Shown here: positions 45,506 to 54,450 of the stretch, one piece after another
How the letters are laid out: each line of letters opens with the position of its first letter
Position numbering within the stretch: position 1 is the first letter of the stretch
Origin: CAVUMR01 sp963742715
GTDB lineage: Bacteria; Actinomycetota; Actinomycetes; Mycobacteriales; Micromonosporaceae
Length of the DNA: 64,000 nt
Direction: 5' to 3'
Assembly (NCBI GenBank): GCA_963742715.1
Contig: CAVUMR010000002.1
Span: 2,790,001 to 2,854,000 of the forward strand
The notes under the pieces: generated by a model
What the model saw: the letters and a program-made list of their open reading frames with translations, nothing else
Database searches by the model: none
What the model was told of the DNA's origin: nothing
Translations under genes and position numbers: made by a program

Positions 45506-47161
45506 CTACATCCGTTCGGGGGCGGACACCCCGAGCATGCCGAGGCCGTTGGCGAGCACCACCCGGGTGGCTTCGACCAGCCACAGCCGGGCGTGGGTCA
45601 GCGGCGTCGCCGACTCGTCGCCCATCGGCAGTACCCGGCAGGCGTCATAGAACCGGTGGTACGTACCGGCGAGCGTCTCCAGGTACCGCGCGATCCGGTG
45701 CGGCTGGCGCAGCTCGGCCGCGGTCGCCACGATCTCCGGGAACTCACCGAGCGCCTTGACCAGGTCGCCTTCCCGCTCGTGGGTCAGCAGCCCGGCGTCC
45801 AGCTCGCCGCGCTCGATCCCCAGCTCGCCGGCGTTACGCAGCAGCGAGGCGATCCGGGCGTGCGCGTACTGCACGTAGTACACCGGGTTGTCCTGGGTAC
45901 GCCGGGTCCACAGGTCGAGGTCGAGGTCGATGTTCGAGTCGGCGGAGTACCGGGCCAGCGCGTACCGGGCCGCGTCGGTGCCGAGCGCGGTCACCATGTC
46001 GGCGAGCAGTACCAGGTCGCCGGCCCGCTTGGACAGTCGTACCGGCTGCCCGTCCCGGACCAGGTTCACCATCTGCCCGATCAGGATCTCGAGGGTCTGG
46101 TCCGGATCGTCGCCGAAGCAGGACACCATCGCCCGCAGCCGGCCCACATAACCGTGGTGGTCGGCACCGAGCATGATCACCGCGCGGTCGAAGCCACGGG
46201 ACCGTTTGTCGAGGTAGTACGCGCAGTCGGCGGCGAAGTACGTCCACTCGCCGTCGGACTTGCGGATCGGCCGGTCCTTGTCGTCACCGTAGTCGGACGT
46301 GCGGACCCACACCGCACCATCGGCCTCGTACACGCTGCCGTGTGTTTGGAGCCGGCGCAGTGCTGCTTGCAACTCGCCCCGGTCGTGCAGGTCCTTCTCG
46401 TTGAAGTACACGTCGAAATGGACGCCGAACTCGGCGAGGGACGACTTGATCTCGTCGAACATCAGTCCGACGCCCTCGATCCGGCACAGCTCGACGGCCT
46501 GGTCCTCGGGCAGCGTGGCGATCTCCGGCCGCTTGACCAGCACCGCCTCGGCGATCTCGGTGACGTAGTCACCGTGGTACCCGTCGGCCGGCACCGGCCG
46601 GCCCAGCGCGACCTCGTACAGGGTGCGGGCGAACCGGGTGACCTGGGAGCCGGCGTCGTTGAAGTAGTACTCGGTGGTGACCTCCGCGCCGGCCGCGCGC
46701 AGCACCCGCGCGAGCGCGTCGCCGACCGCGGCCCACCGGACCGCACCGATGTGTACCGGACCGGTCGGGTTCGCCGAGACGAACTCCAGGTTGAGCTTGC
46801 TGCCGGCGAACACCTCGCTCCGGCCGTACTCCCGGCCGGCCGTCACCACGGTGCGGGCCAGCTCGCCGACGGCGGCGGTCTCCAGCCGGATGTTCACGAA
46901 TCCGGGGCCGGCCACGTCGGTGCTGGCCACGCCCGGGGTGGCGGCGATTTCGGCGGCCAGCCAGCCGGCCAGCTCCCGCGGCGGCACGCCGATCTTCCGG
47001 GACACCTGAAGGGCGAGGTTCGTCGCGTAGTCGCCGTGCTCAGGGTTGCGGGGGCGCTCGACGGGCGTGCTGGCGGGCAGGGCGTCGGGGTCCATACCGT
47101 GGGCGGCAAACACGCTGCGTGCGGCCGCGAGCACGGCCTCGGCGAGGCTGGCGGGAGTCAC
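45506..47161 (-). CDS. argS: Arginyl-tRNA synthetase
   Basis: A 551-residue class-I synthetase. The HIGH motif variant is HIGA (SANPTGPVHIGAVRW), the KMSKS loop equivalent is PVRLSKRAGDL, and the N-terminal ArgRS-specific domain and C-terminal DALR anticodon-binding domain (PLTHARLWLVEATRVVLANG) are present. GTG 47161. It is the first gene of the argS-lysA run and lies 2.3 kb from a tRNA-Arg. Confidence 0.97.
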   Translation of the reverse strand: MTPASLAEAVLAAARSVFAAHGMDPDALPASTPVERPRNPEHGDYATNLALQVSRKIGVPPRELAGWLAAEIAATPGVASTDVAGPGFVNIRLETAAVGELARTVVTAGREYGRSEVFAGSKLNLEFVSANPTGPVHIGAVRWAAVGDALARVLRAAGAEVTTEYYFNDAGSQVTRFARTLYEVALGRPVPADGYHGDYVTEIAEAVLVKRPEIATLPEDQAVELCRIEGVGLMFDEIKSSLAEFGVHFDVYFNEKDLHDRGELQAALRRLQTHGSVYEADGAVWVRTSDYGDDKDRPIRKSDGEWTYFAADCAYYLDKRSRGFDRAVIMLGADHHGYVGRLRAMVSCFGDDPDQTLEILIGQMVNLVRDGQPVRLSKRAGDLVLLADMVTALGTDAARYALARYSADSNIDLDLDLWTRRTQDNPVYYVQYAHARIASLLRNAGELGIERGELDAGLLTHEREGDLVKALGEFPEIVATAAELRQPHRIARYLETLAGTYHRFYDACRVLPMGDESATPLTHARLWLVEATRVVLANGLGMLGVSAPERM

Positions 47162-47301
47162 CCGGCCATGCTAACGGGGGTACAGTCGTTACTTTCGTGG
47201 CGGCCCGACCGGTCACCACCCTGCGAGACGCCCATCACCTGCCGATTCACCGCAATCCTGATCACCCTCCTGATCAGTTGCGGCAACCCTTCCCGACTGT
47301 C

Positions 47302-47371
47302 TGAATCCCTCCCTTCGACTCCGACTGATCCCTCCCTTCGACTCTGACTGATCCCTCCCTTCGACTCTGAC
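47302..47371. repeat. 23-bp tandem repeat, three copies
   Basis: Three consecutive units (47302-47325, 47326-47348 and 47349-47371) share ATCCCTCCCTTCGACTC. The last two are identical, and the first has an extra A and one substitution. The array ends 15 bases before the ATG of the DUF3105 gene, so it occupies the position of its promoter or leader, in the 225-base gap upstream of argS. Confidence 0.92.
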
Positions 47372-47386
47372 TGGACCGGATGCGCG

Positions 47387-48250
47387 ATGAGCATGAGCAC
47401 CAGCCACACCGGTGGTTCCCGCCGTCCCGAGCGGCCTTCGGCCGGGGGCAAACCCGGCGAGCGCGGCAAGGCCGGCGGTAAGTCCACCGCCGCTGCCAAG
47501 ACCGGCGCCCGCGGGGGCGGCGGCGGACGCGGCGGATCCGGCCCGGGCCGGGGCGGTGGCGGCAAGGGTGGCAAGGGCCGCCGTCCGGTCGCGCCGGTCA
47601 AGGTCGCCTCGGCGCGACCCTGGGGCACCATCGCGATGTTCACCGCCGTCGGGGTCGCCGCGGTCGCGATCATCGGGTACACGGCCTGGGCGTCCACCCG
47701 CAAGCCGCCGACCTGGGAAGACAAGATCGACAAGATCTCTGGGGTACATGACTTCCGCAAGGACAAGGTGAGCTGGCTGACCCGCAACCACAAGCAGGGT
47801 CCGCTGAAGTACCAGACGACTCCCCCGGTCGGTGGCGACCACAACCCGCTGTGGCAGAACTGCAGCGGCGACGTGTACAACGCGCAGATCCCGAACGAGC
47901 ACGCGGTGCACTCGCTGGAGCACGGCGCGGTCTGGATCACGTACCGCCCGGGCCTGCCGAAGGACCAGATCACGGCCCTGTCCAAGAAGGTCAGCGGCCA
48001 GGACTACACGTTCATGAGCCCGTACCCGGGGCTCGACAAGCCCATCTCGATCCAGGTCTGGGGCATCCAGCTGAAGGTCGACAAGGCCGACGACGAGCGG
48101 ATCGACAAGTTCATCTCCACCGGCCGTGGGAACGCGAGCCAGGAGCCGGGCGCGTCCTGCTCCGGCGGCAACACCACCACCGGGACCACGCCACAGGACA
48201 CCAGCCAGGGCAATGGCACCCAGGGTGGCGGCATGCCACCGGGCAACTAG
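47387..48250 (+). CDS. DUF3105 membrane-anchored protein
   Basis: A 287-residue protein. Residues 1-75 are a positively charged Gly/Lys/Arg/Pro low-complexity tail, residues 82-105 a membrane helix, and residues 110-250 the extracytoplasmic DUF3105 domain, with PPVGGDHNPLWQNC and NEHAVHSLEHGAVWITY. A Ser/Gly/Thr tail follows. The conserved His and Cys residues suggest metal or thiol chemistry outside the membrane, but the function is unknown. ATG 47387 or the second ATG two codons later. The next gene encodes DUF305, a pairing seen in other actinomycetes (from memory). Confidence 0.85.
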   Translation: MSMSTSHTGGSRRPERPSAGGKPGERGKAGGKSTAAAKTGARGGGGGRGGSGPGRGGGGKGGKGRRPVAPVKVASARPWGTIAMFTAVGVAAVAIIGYTAWASTRKPPTWEDKIDKISGVHDFRKDKVSWLTRNHKQGPLKYQTTPPVGGDHNPLWQNCSGDVYNAQIPNEHAVHSLEHGAVWITYRPGLPKDQITALSKKVSGQDYTFMSPYPGLDKPISIQVWGIQLKVDKADDERIDKFISTGRGNASQEPGASCSGGNTTTGTTPQDTSQGNGTQGGGMPPGN

Positions 48251-48325
48251 CCCTGACGCTGCCGACCAGCCCCGACGGTCCGTTTACCGCGGGCCACCGG
48301 GGCTGTGTCGTGTCCGGGGCTGTGT

Positions 48326-48376
48326 CTCGGGCACCGCTCTGCCTCGGGCGCCGCTCTGCCTCGGGCGCCGCTCTGC
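48326..48376. repeat. 17-bp tandem repeat, three copies
   Basis: Units 48326-48342, 48343-48359 and 48360-48376 follow CTCGGGCGCCGCTCTGC, the first with one change. Shorter GGGCTGTGTC duplications lie just before (48299-48328). The remaining part of the 359-base gap 48251-48609 holds no gene that I can support. Confidence 0.9.
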
Positions 48377-48609
48377 CACGCGCGCGGCTCTCGCGTGGCG
48401 CTCCCGGTGATCTTCACTGTTCGGTTGCAGCCTGGACAAACCGTGGCGGCGGCCGGTACACCGCGCCATGCTGATTCACGACTGACGCAGCCGGCGGCGG
48501 CCAGATTCCACGCGCCCGAACCTGGACGCAGGGCTGCCCCTCCCCTTGGCCGCCGCAGTCAGGAATGCCCCATCGAGGGCGGGCAGCTTACGGAAGGTAC
48601 GAATGATCC

Positions 48610-49323
48610 GTGACTGAGCGAACGACCATCAATGACGAGGGTGACCTGATAGACGACCTGCTCGGCGACGAGTCGGATGAACCCGAGGCACCACCGCCCC
48701 GGAGCATCCGCTCGGTACGACGGGTCGTCGCCCTGGTCGCCGCACTGGCCGTGCTGGTCGGCGTCGCCGTCGGCTACAGCGCCGGATACTTCATCACCAG
48801 GCCGACCCATCCGACCGACAGTTCGGCGGAGGCAGGATTCGCCCGCGACATGGCCATCCACCACGCCCAGGCCGTGGCGATGGGCATGATCGCGTACCAG
48901 AAGGCGACGCTGCCGGAGGTCCGGCAGCTCGGCTACGACATCGCACTGACCCAGCAGGCGCAGATCGGGATCATGGGCACCTGGCTGCGCAACTGGGAGC
49001 TCCAGCCGACCTCCAGCACGCCAGCCATGGCCTGGATGCCGGAGGGCACCTCGGCGCTGCAGTCGGATGGCCGGATGCCCGGCATGGCGTCCACCGCCGA
49101 GCTGGCGAAACTGCGGGCAGCCAAGGGTCGCACCGTCGACATCCTGTTCTGCCAGCTCATGATCCGCCACCATCTCGGCGGCGTACACATGGCCGAAGGG
49201 CTGCTCACGCAGGGCCACGACGACCAGGTACGAGCACTCGCCAACACCATCAAAACCGGTCAGGCGTACGAGATCAACGCGCTGCGTGACCTGTTGACCC
49301 GGCTGCACGCGAAGCCGCTGTAG
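48610..49323 (+). CDS. DUF305 protein with membrane anchor
   Basis: A 237-residue protein with an acidic N-terminus, one membrane helix (about residues 38-62) and an extracytoplasmic DUF305 four-helix domain. The ferritin-like His motifs FARDMAIHHAQAVAMG and CQLMIRHHLGGVHMAEG are intact, and Met-rich segments (GMIAYQ, PGMAS) occur. DUF305 proteins are suspected of metal, particularly copper, binding. GTG 48610. It follows the DUF3105 gene. Confidence 0.88.
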   Translation: MTERTTINDEGDLIDDLLGDESDEPEAPPPRSIRSVRRVVALVAALAVLVGVAVGYSAGYFITRPTHPTDSSAEAGFARDMAIHHAQAVAMGMIAYQKATLPEVRQLGYDIALTQQAQIGIMGTWLRNWELQPTSSTPAMAWMPEGTSALQSDGRMPGMASTAELAKLRAAKGRTVDILFCQLMIRHHLGGVHMAEGLLTQGHDDQVRALANTIKTGQAYEINALRDLLTRLHAKPL

Positions 49324-49418
49324 CGCGCGTCCCGGGCCGCTCCATCCGGGGCGGCCCGGCGGCGCCTACCCTGCGATCTGAGCGTCTCCGTACCTGTTAC
49401 TCTTGCGCTCGTTCACAA

Positions 49419-49490
49419 GCCCTCGTAGCTCAGGGGATAGAGCATCGGCCTCCGGAGCCGTGTGCGCAGGTTCGAATCCTGTCGAGGGCA
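49419..49490 (+). tRNA. tRNA-Arg (anticodon CCG)
   Basis: A 72-base cloverleaf. The acceptor stem GCCCTCG/CGAGGGC is perfect, followed by the D-arm GCTCaggggataGAGC, the anticodon loop CTCCGGA with CCG at 49452-49454, and the T-arm with loop TTCGAAT. The discriminator base is A and CCA is not encoded. The outer anticodon-stem pair is T-T, a minor irregularity. It reads CGG codons, which are very frequent in this GC-rich genome. Confidence 0.93.
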
Positions 49491-49587
49491 CTCCAAGCAT
49501 CGCAAACACCGTCACCGGACGTGGAGTCGTCGGCCTCCTCGTCCGGTTTCTGCTTTTCCCGGCTTGTACCGCGCAACGCAAAGCGGC

Positions 49588-49974
49588 TCACCTGCTAGAC
49601 GTGAAGCTGGCCAGGTACTCGGCGATCGGGCCGAGCCCAACCTCGGCGCGCCGTTCGTCCACCTGATCCGGGTTGGTCATCTCCTGGACCTCAACCTGGC
49701 CGTCACCACGGTCGTGGACCTGGGTGCCGTAGACCTGAGCACGGCCCTCGGCACGAGCGACCCCGGTCGGTGAGGTAGGCCCAGTCGATCGCGGACACGT
49801 CGCCACGGTCCTTGGCCGCGGTCATCAGCTCCAGACAGCAGCGCTGAACCCGGGGTCCGTATCGGAGTGCTGGACCAGCAGCCACGCGGCGGACGCGCCG
49901 TCGTCCCCCACCATGCGGCGCCCCGGCCAGCCGACTCGGGCAACGATCTCCCGCATCCGATCACCGAACACCAT
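49588..49974 (-). pseudogene. DUF6624-type protein gene, 5'-truncated and twice frameshifted
   Basis: Three frame segments in order resemble a DUF6624 domain. MREIVARVGWPGRRMVGDDG...LLVQHSDTDPGF lies before about 49846, CCLELMTAAKDRGDVS...YLTDR in a second frame (about 49846-49777), and AEGRAQVYGTQ...NPDQVDERRAEVGLGPIAEYL back in the first frame down to the stop at 49588. A missing C near 49846 and an extra G near 49776 would explain both shifts. The N-terminal part of the family is absent, because the 3' end of the methyltransferase gene occupies that place. Either a decaying gene or two sequencing errors in a truncated gene. Confidence 0.7.
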
Positions 49975-50644
49975 GCTCGGCTCCGGCGGGTCGCGCCTCG
50001 CCCCAGATCCAGTCGTCGCCATCCCGGCGAATCGCGCAATTCCAGCCCATCGCGCGCAGCCGGCCCTCGAGCCGCTCCGGGTCCACGAAGTTCTTGATGA
50101 TGCGGAACTTCTCGCCATCACGCAGCTCGCGCTCGACGATCTCGTCCAGACCCGCGACATAGGTTTCCTTGTCACGCACCTCGATGTGTTCGTCGATGAA
50201 CAACACCCGCCCGCGTACGGCCAGGAGACGCCGAACAATCTGCCAGAACTGCTCGAACCGGCTCATCGGTACATGCGACAGCCACGCCGAGAAGAAGACG
50301 ACGTCGTACCGGTCCGAGGTCGTCCACGAGAACACGTCGGCGACCTCGAAGGTGACTTTCGCCGGCGGCACGCGCTGACGCGCGATCTCGATCGCCTCTG
50401 GTGCCGTATCGATCGCCGTCACCGTGTCAGCCGCCCCGGCAAGCGCCTCCGTCCACAAGCCGGTACCGCAGGCGATCTCCAACACCTTCCCGGACGGCCG
50501 CAGCTGGGCGACCAGTCGCGCGATACGCGTACGCGCCTTCGTGACATCGCCGTACGCCGTCTCGTCGTACTCGCCCGCACGGCGCCGGTAGTAGCCAACC
50601 TGATCGGCCAGCACCTCGTCGGTCATCCACTCATCATCACGCAC
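49961..50644 (-). CDS. Class I SAM-dependent methyltransferase
   Basis: A 227-residue methyltransferase with motif I VLEIACGTGLWTEAL, an acidic residue closing motif II (VTAIDTAPEAIEIARQ) and motif III-like DVVFFSAWLSHVP. The substrate is unknown, although the fold resembles ubiquinone/menaquinone-type or toxin-modifying small methyltransferases. GTG 50644 or ATG 50626 may start translation. The last 14 bases overlap the DUF6624 remnant. Confidence 0.85.
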   Translation of the reverse strand: MRDDEWMTDEVLADQVGYYRRRAGEYDETAYGDVTKARTRIARLVAQLRPSGKVLEIACGTGLWTEALAGAADTVTAIDTAPEAIEIARQRVPPAKVTFEVADVFSWTTSDRYDVVFFSAWLSHVPMSRFEQFWQIVRRLLAVRGRVLFIDEHIEVRDKETYVAGLDEIVERELRDGEKFRIIKNFVDPERLEGRLRAMGWNCAIRRDGDDWIWGEARPAGAEHGVR

Positions 50645-50692
50645 GTGAATCGAGACCGGACGCGGTGTTCACCGGCCCGACGGCGGCGGTCG

Positions 50693-52747
50693 TTACCCGA
50701 CCAGGTGTACGGGTGAGACTGCGACGGCGAGATGGCCGTCCCGCCATGTGTCGAAGGCGTCGATCGCGGCTGGACGGCAGATCTGGTAGCCCTGGGCGAT
50801 GTCGCACCCGAACCCGGCGAGGGTCGTCAACGCGTCCTCGGTTTCCACGCCCTCGGCGACGATGGTCAGTCCGAGGTTGTGTCCGAGATCGATGACACTG
50901 TGGACGATGAGCGCGTCGCTCGGGATGTCCATCATCGTCATGACGAATGAGCGATCGATTTTCAACTCGTTGATCGGCAGCGTCTTGAGCTGCCCGAGGC
51001 TGGTGTAACCGGCACCGAAGTCGTCGATGGAGATCCGTACGCCGAGGCTGGCGAGGCGCCCGAGGACCCGGCGCGCCCGGACGGGCTCGGTCATGATCGC
51101 CGTTTCGGTGACCTCGAGCTCCAACAGTGCCGCCGGAACCTCGTGTGCTGCCAGGATCGCCGCGACCTGGTCGGCCAGTCCATCGTCGAGCAGGTTCCGC
51201 GCGGACAGGTTGACCGATACCGCCAGCGGCCGGCCGGTATCGGCCCAGGTGCGGGCCTGCGCCACCGCGGTGTCGAGGACGTAATGGGTCAACGTACCGA
51301 TCAATCCTGTGTGTTCGGCGACGGGAATGAAATCGTCGGGGAAGACCAGGCCCCGGGTCGGATGCTGCCATCGCACCAGCGCCTCCGCGCCGACGACCTC
51401 GCCGCTGCTGACGCTGACCTTGGGCTGATAGTGCAGTACCAACTCGTCGCGCTCCAGTGCGCGCCGCAGGTCGCCGAGCAGTGCCAACCGCGCCGGCGAA
51501 TGCCGGTCCAGCTCCGGGTCGTAGGCGAACACGCCGAGATTCTTGGTTTTGGCCACGTACATCGCGATGTCGGCGCGCTGCAGGAGGGTGGTCGCGTCCT
51601 CACCGTGGTGGCCGGACAGCACCACTCCGATGCTGGCCTCCAGGTCGAGGTCGATGCCCTCCACGGGGAACGGCGCATCGAGGGTCTGGCGCAGCTTCTC
51701 GGCGACCGCGATCGCGGCATCGGTTCCGGCGATGTCCGGTAGCAGCACCGCGAACTCGTCGCCACCGAGACGGGCGACGGTGTCACTGTCGCGCAGGGCA
51801 GCGCGTAGGCGTGGTCCCACCTGGGTGAGCAACTCGTCGCCGTAGTGATGGCCGAAGGTGTCGTTGACTTCCTTGAACCGGTCGAGATCGATCAGCAGCA
51901 GGGCTGCGGTGCTGTTGGTTCGCTTGGCGATGGCCAGCGCCTGATCGAAGCGATCGGCGAGCAGGGTGCGGTTGGGCAGGCCGGTGAGCGCGTCATGCAG
52001 CGAGTCGTGGACCGCCCGGGCCCGTTCGGTGACGAGCAACCGGCGATGGCCGCGGACGGTCAGGCTCAACAGCGCCACCAGCAGGAGTCCGAGCAGGAAC
52101 ACCGCCGGGGTCAACCGGCTCGTCCGGGACTCCACCAGCTCCAGGTGCCGGAGTTGCCGCAGCATCGTGTCGTGATGTGCCGCCTCCTCGTGGACGACCG
52201 CTTGTTCGATCGCGGCGAAGGAAGGGTCGACCTCATCTGTGTCGATCCGGAGAGACGCGGGCGTGTCGCCCGCGTCGACCGCCGCGAACATGCGCCTGAT
52301 CGCGTCCAGATAGCTTTCGTGCCGTACCCGGATCCGGTCGACCAGAGCCCGGTCGGTGGCGCCGCCATGGACGTGTACCCGATCCAGGGCGGACTGCAGG
52401 TCGACGACCGCGGCGTCGTACCGGGTCTGTACCTCCGGGCCCGGTTCCAGCCGGTACTTACGCTCCAGGGACTCTTCGGCCGCAACCGCCCGGGCCGCGG
52501 CGGCATAGTCGTCAGAGAGTCGACTCGCGTGACCGGCCATGGACGCGGCCGTCGCGGTGGCCTGCGAGGACCACACCGCGAACAGGCTCACTGCGAGCAG
52601 GACCACGACCACGCCGAGGCCGGCCACGCGGCTGCGCTGGGCGAGACGGTCACCGGACGGACGTACCGCGGTGGGGTCGACGAGGACACCGTCGACGGCA
52701 TCCGTCACGGACCTCACCGTGGACGACTCCGGCGGTAGAGAGCTCAT
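50693..52747 (-). CDS. Membrane-bound GGDEF-EAL protein (c-di-GMP metabolism)
   Basis: A 684-residue protein. It has a cytoplasmic tail, a membrane helix (about residues 43-65), an extracytoplasmic four-helix sensor (about 66-205), a second helix (about 208-228), a GGDEF domain with intact GGDEF (328-332) and I-site RDSD, and an EAL domain with EAL (about 455), EVTETAIM and DDFGAGYTS. Both domains look catalytically competent. It can therefore make or degrade c-di-GMP in response to an external signal. ATG 52747 is used. An in-frame extension upstream to 53371 lies antisense to DUF5995 and is rejected. Confidence 0.93.
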   Translation of the reverse strand: MSSLPPESSTVRSVTDAVDGVLVDPTAVRPSGDRLAQRSRVAGLGVVVVLLAVSLFAVWSSQATATAASMAGHASRLSDDYAAAARAVAAEESLERKYRLEPGPEVQTRYDAAVVDLQSALDRVHVHGGATDRALVDRIRVRHESYLDAIRRMFAAVDAGDTPASLRIDTDEVDPSFAAIEQAVVHEEAAHHDTMLRQLRHLELVESRTSRLTPAVFLLGLLLVALLSLTVRGHRRLLVTERARAVHDSLHDALTGLPNRTLLADRFDQALAIAKRTNSTAALLLIDLDRFKEVNDTFGHHYGDELLTQVGPRLRAALRDSDTVARLGGDEFAVLLPDIAGTDAAIAVAEKLRQTLDAPFPVEGIDLDLEASIGVVLSGHHGEDATTLLQRADIAMYVAKTKNLGVFAYDPELDRHSPARLALLGDLRRALERDELVLHYQPKVSVSSGEVVGAEALVRWQHPTRGLVFPDDFIPVAEHTGLIGTLTHYVLDTAVAQARTWADTGRPLAVSVNLSARNLLDDGLADQVAAILAAHEVPAALLELEVTETAIMTEPVRARRVLGRLASLGVRISIDDFGAGYTSLGQLKTLPINELKIDRSFVMTMMDIPSDALIVHSVIDLGHNLGLTIVAEGVETEDALTTLAGFGCDIAQGYQICRPAAIDAFDTWRDGHLAVAVSPVHLVG

Positions 52748-52942
52748 GCAGTGATAGTCGGCAAGCCGACGTCCGACCTGAGGTGTGCGGGCAACCGCCG
52801 ACGCGGTACGACATTCTCTGGTCCACTCTTCGTAGGCGTGGCACCGACAGGGCCCGGCGGCGACTCCGCTACGGGCTGATGATCGACTGGTCCAGCCGCG
52901 GCAACCGCATCCAGCCGCGGCGGGTGGCAGGGACGGGCGACG

Positions 52943-53692
52943 ATGGGGTACGAGAGCATCGACAGCCTGCTGGTACGGATGCGCACGGACCTGGCCGCGC
53001 TCGAGGCCCACCAGGACGCCCGGCGCTTCTTCCACGCCACATACCTGCGGACCACCCAGGCGGTCGCGGACGAGGTGGCGCGCGGCGGGTTCACCGACGA
53101 CGACTGGGTCAGCCGGTGGGACCTCGTGTTCGCCGGCCTCTACCTCGAAGCCCTGGAAGCGGACCAGCGCGGCGTCCCGGTGTCGGGGCCCTGGCGGGTC
53201 GCCTTCGACACGGCCCGTGACCAGCCCGACCTGCCGCCGCTGCGCCATGTGCTGTTCGGGCTGAACGCGCACATCAACTACGACCTGCCGCAGGCCCTGG
53301 TCGCGGTGATCAGCCCGGCCGACTTCGACGATCCGGAGGTGCTGCGCCGGCGGGAGGCGGACCACCGCCACGTCGACTCGGTGTTGCAGGCCCGGGTCGG
53401 CGCGGAGGACGCCGAGTTGGGCGCGGTGTCGAAGGTGACGCTGCTGGACCGGCTGCTCCGCCCGGCCAACCGCGCCGCGAGCCGGCGGTTCCTGGCCGAG
53501 GCGCGGGCGAAGGTGTGGCTCAACGCGAGGGCACTGGACCGGGCCCGCCGGGTCGACCCGGACCGGTACGCGTCCGTGCTCGCCGAACTGGAGCGGCTCT
53601 GCGCCGCGCGGGTACTCGAACTGACGGCGCCGGGAGCGGTGCTGCTCAAACTCGCCCGTCGCGGGTTCGGCGTGGTCCTTCCACCGCCCTGA
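52943..53692 (+). CDS. DUF5995 family protein
   Basis: A 249-residue soluble helical protein. Segments RRFFHATYLRTTQAVADEV, FAGLYLEALEA and RHVLFGLNAHINYDLPQAL are characteristic of DUF5995. The conserved Asn-Ala-His-Ile-Asn and Asp could form a metal or ligand site, but no activity is known. It is divergent from the GGDEF-EAL gene and convergent with the Mau-like operon. Confidence 0.85.
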   Translation: MGYESIDSLLVRMRTDLAALEAHQDARRFFHATYLRTTQAVADEVARGGFTDDDWVSRWDLVFAGLYLEALEADQRGVPVSGPWRVAFDTARDQPDLPPLRHVLFGLNAHINYDLPQALVAVISPADFDDPEVLRRREADHRHVDSVLQARVGAEDAELGAVSKVTLLDRLLRPANRAASRRFLAEARAKVWLNARALDRARRVDPDRYASVLAELERLCAARVLELTAPGAVLLKLARRGFGVVLPPP

Positions 53693-53716
53693 ACTCCGCA
53701 GCGCCGGCGAAACCCC

Positions 53717-53763
53717 AAAAAAGCCGGATGGGGTACTCCAGAATCCTGGAGCACCCCACCCGG
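53717..53763 (-). terminator. Intrinsic terminator of the Mau-like operon
   Basis: The stem pairs CCGG-a-TGGGGT-a-CTCCAG (53724-53741) with CTGGAG-c-ACCCCA-c-CCGG (53746-53763) around an AATC loop: 16 pairs and two single mismatches. A run of six T residues follows on the minus strand (53717-53722). It starts 13 bases after the last gene of the operon. This is the only classical hairpin-plus-T-tract terminator that I found in the window. Confidence 0.9.
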
Positions 53764-53776
53764 TCGGGCGGTACGA

Positions 53777-54043
53777 CTACGGCTGGTCGGTGTACCGCGG
53801 GTGGCGTACGTTGACCACTCCGTCGAGCTGACCGGTCACCTCGACGATCTCCTTGGTGTACCGGGTGGCGCCGTGCCGGGTCAGCGCGACGTCGTCGTCG
53901 ATCACCACCTGCTGGGCACGGTGGTACTGGGCGTACACATTGGTCGGCTTGCCATCGACCACCTTGGCGCAGATCGACAGGGATGTCGTTCCGTCGGCCT
54001 CGTCGTGGACGACGAGCAGGCCGCGATCGGCGTGCTGGGGCAT
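53777..54043 (-). CDS. Small protein, last gene of the Mau-like operon
   Basis: An 88-residue soluble, slightly acidic protein of predicted beta-rich content. It starts MPQHADRGLLVVHDEADGTT and contains a single Cys (residue 25). No family recognised. AGGAACG precedes the ATG and only 9 bases separate it from the preceding gene, so it is part of the operon that ends at the terminator 53717-53763. Function unknown. Confidence 0.7.
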   Translation of the reverse strand: MPQHADRGLLVVHDEADGTTSLSICAKVVDGKPTNVYAQYHRAQQVVIDDDVALTRHGATRYTKEIVEVTGQLDGVVNVRHPRYTDQP

Positions 54044-54052
54044 GTGGCGTTC

Positions 54053-54412
54053 CTACCTTTCTGATCGACCGGTGTTGAGGGAATCCAGTGGCGAAGGCTT
54101 GGGCTGGCCGGCGCCGAACATCACCTGCCGCCAGTCGCCGGCGTAGCAGAAAACGCCGGCGCGGGTACGGATGCCGAGGCGGGCCGGCAGCCGCGAACCG
54201 CGGATGTGCAGCGGCACGTTGCCCATCGAGTAGACGCTGTCGATGTCCCGCCACAGCGACATGCTCAGCACCGTGCGGTTACGCCAGTCGCGCAGCATCG
54301 TCGCGCCGAGGTAGCCCTCGGTACGGCGAGCCACCTGCCGTTTGATCCAGTCGTGGAGCAGCACGATGACCACCATGGCCAGCAGGCCCGGGCACTCGAA
54401 GCGGGTGATCAT
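54053..54412 (-). CDS. 119-residue protein of the Mau-like operon, possible ABM-like fold
   Basis: The product is 119 residues from ATG 54412 (GTG 54415 is an alternative). The hydrophobic N-terminal segment (residues 8-22) is short. The core has GYLGATMLRDWRNRTVLSMS, LWRDIDSVYSMG and TRAGVFCYAGDWRQVMFG. This order of strands and helices resembles the dimeric alpha-beta barrel of antibiotic-biosynthesis-monooxygenase/heme-degrading proteins. That is a pattern impression, not a tested homology. Two Cys (7 and 91) are present. The much longer open frame upstream is a shadow of the membrane-protein gene. Confidence 0.6.
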   Translation of the reverse strand: MITRFECPGLLAMVVIVLLHDWIKRQVARRTEGYLGATMLRDWRNRTVLSMSLWRDIDSVYSMGNVPLHIRGSRLPARLGIRTRAGVFCYAGDWRQVMFGAGQPKPSPLDSLNTGRSER

Positions 54413-54450
54413 CACCTGCCCGCCGGACGGATCGAGGGTGAACGTCGGGG

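Noticed and set aside
43607..47347. A 1246-codon open frame on the plus strand opposite hom, lysA and argS
   Set aside because: It is the complement of three certain minus-strand genes. Its length results from the very high GC content, and it has no recognisable domain.
52748..53371. N-terminal extension of the GGDEF-EAL protein by 208 codons
   Set aside because: It is antisense to the DUF5995 gene, and the protein beginning at 52747 already has a complete membrane-sensor architecture.
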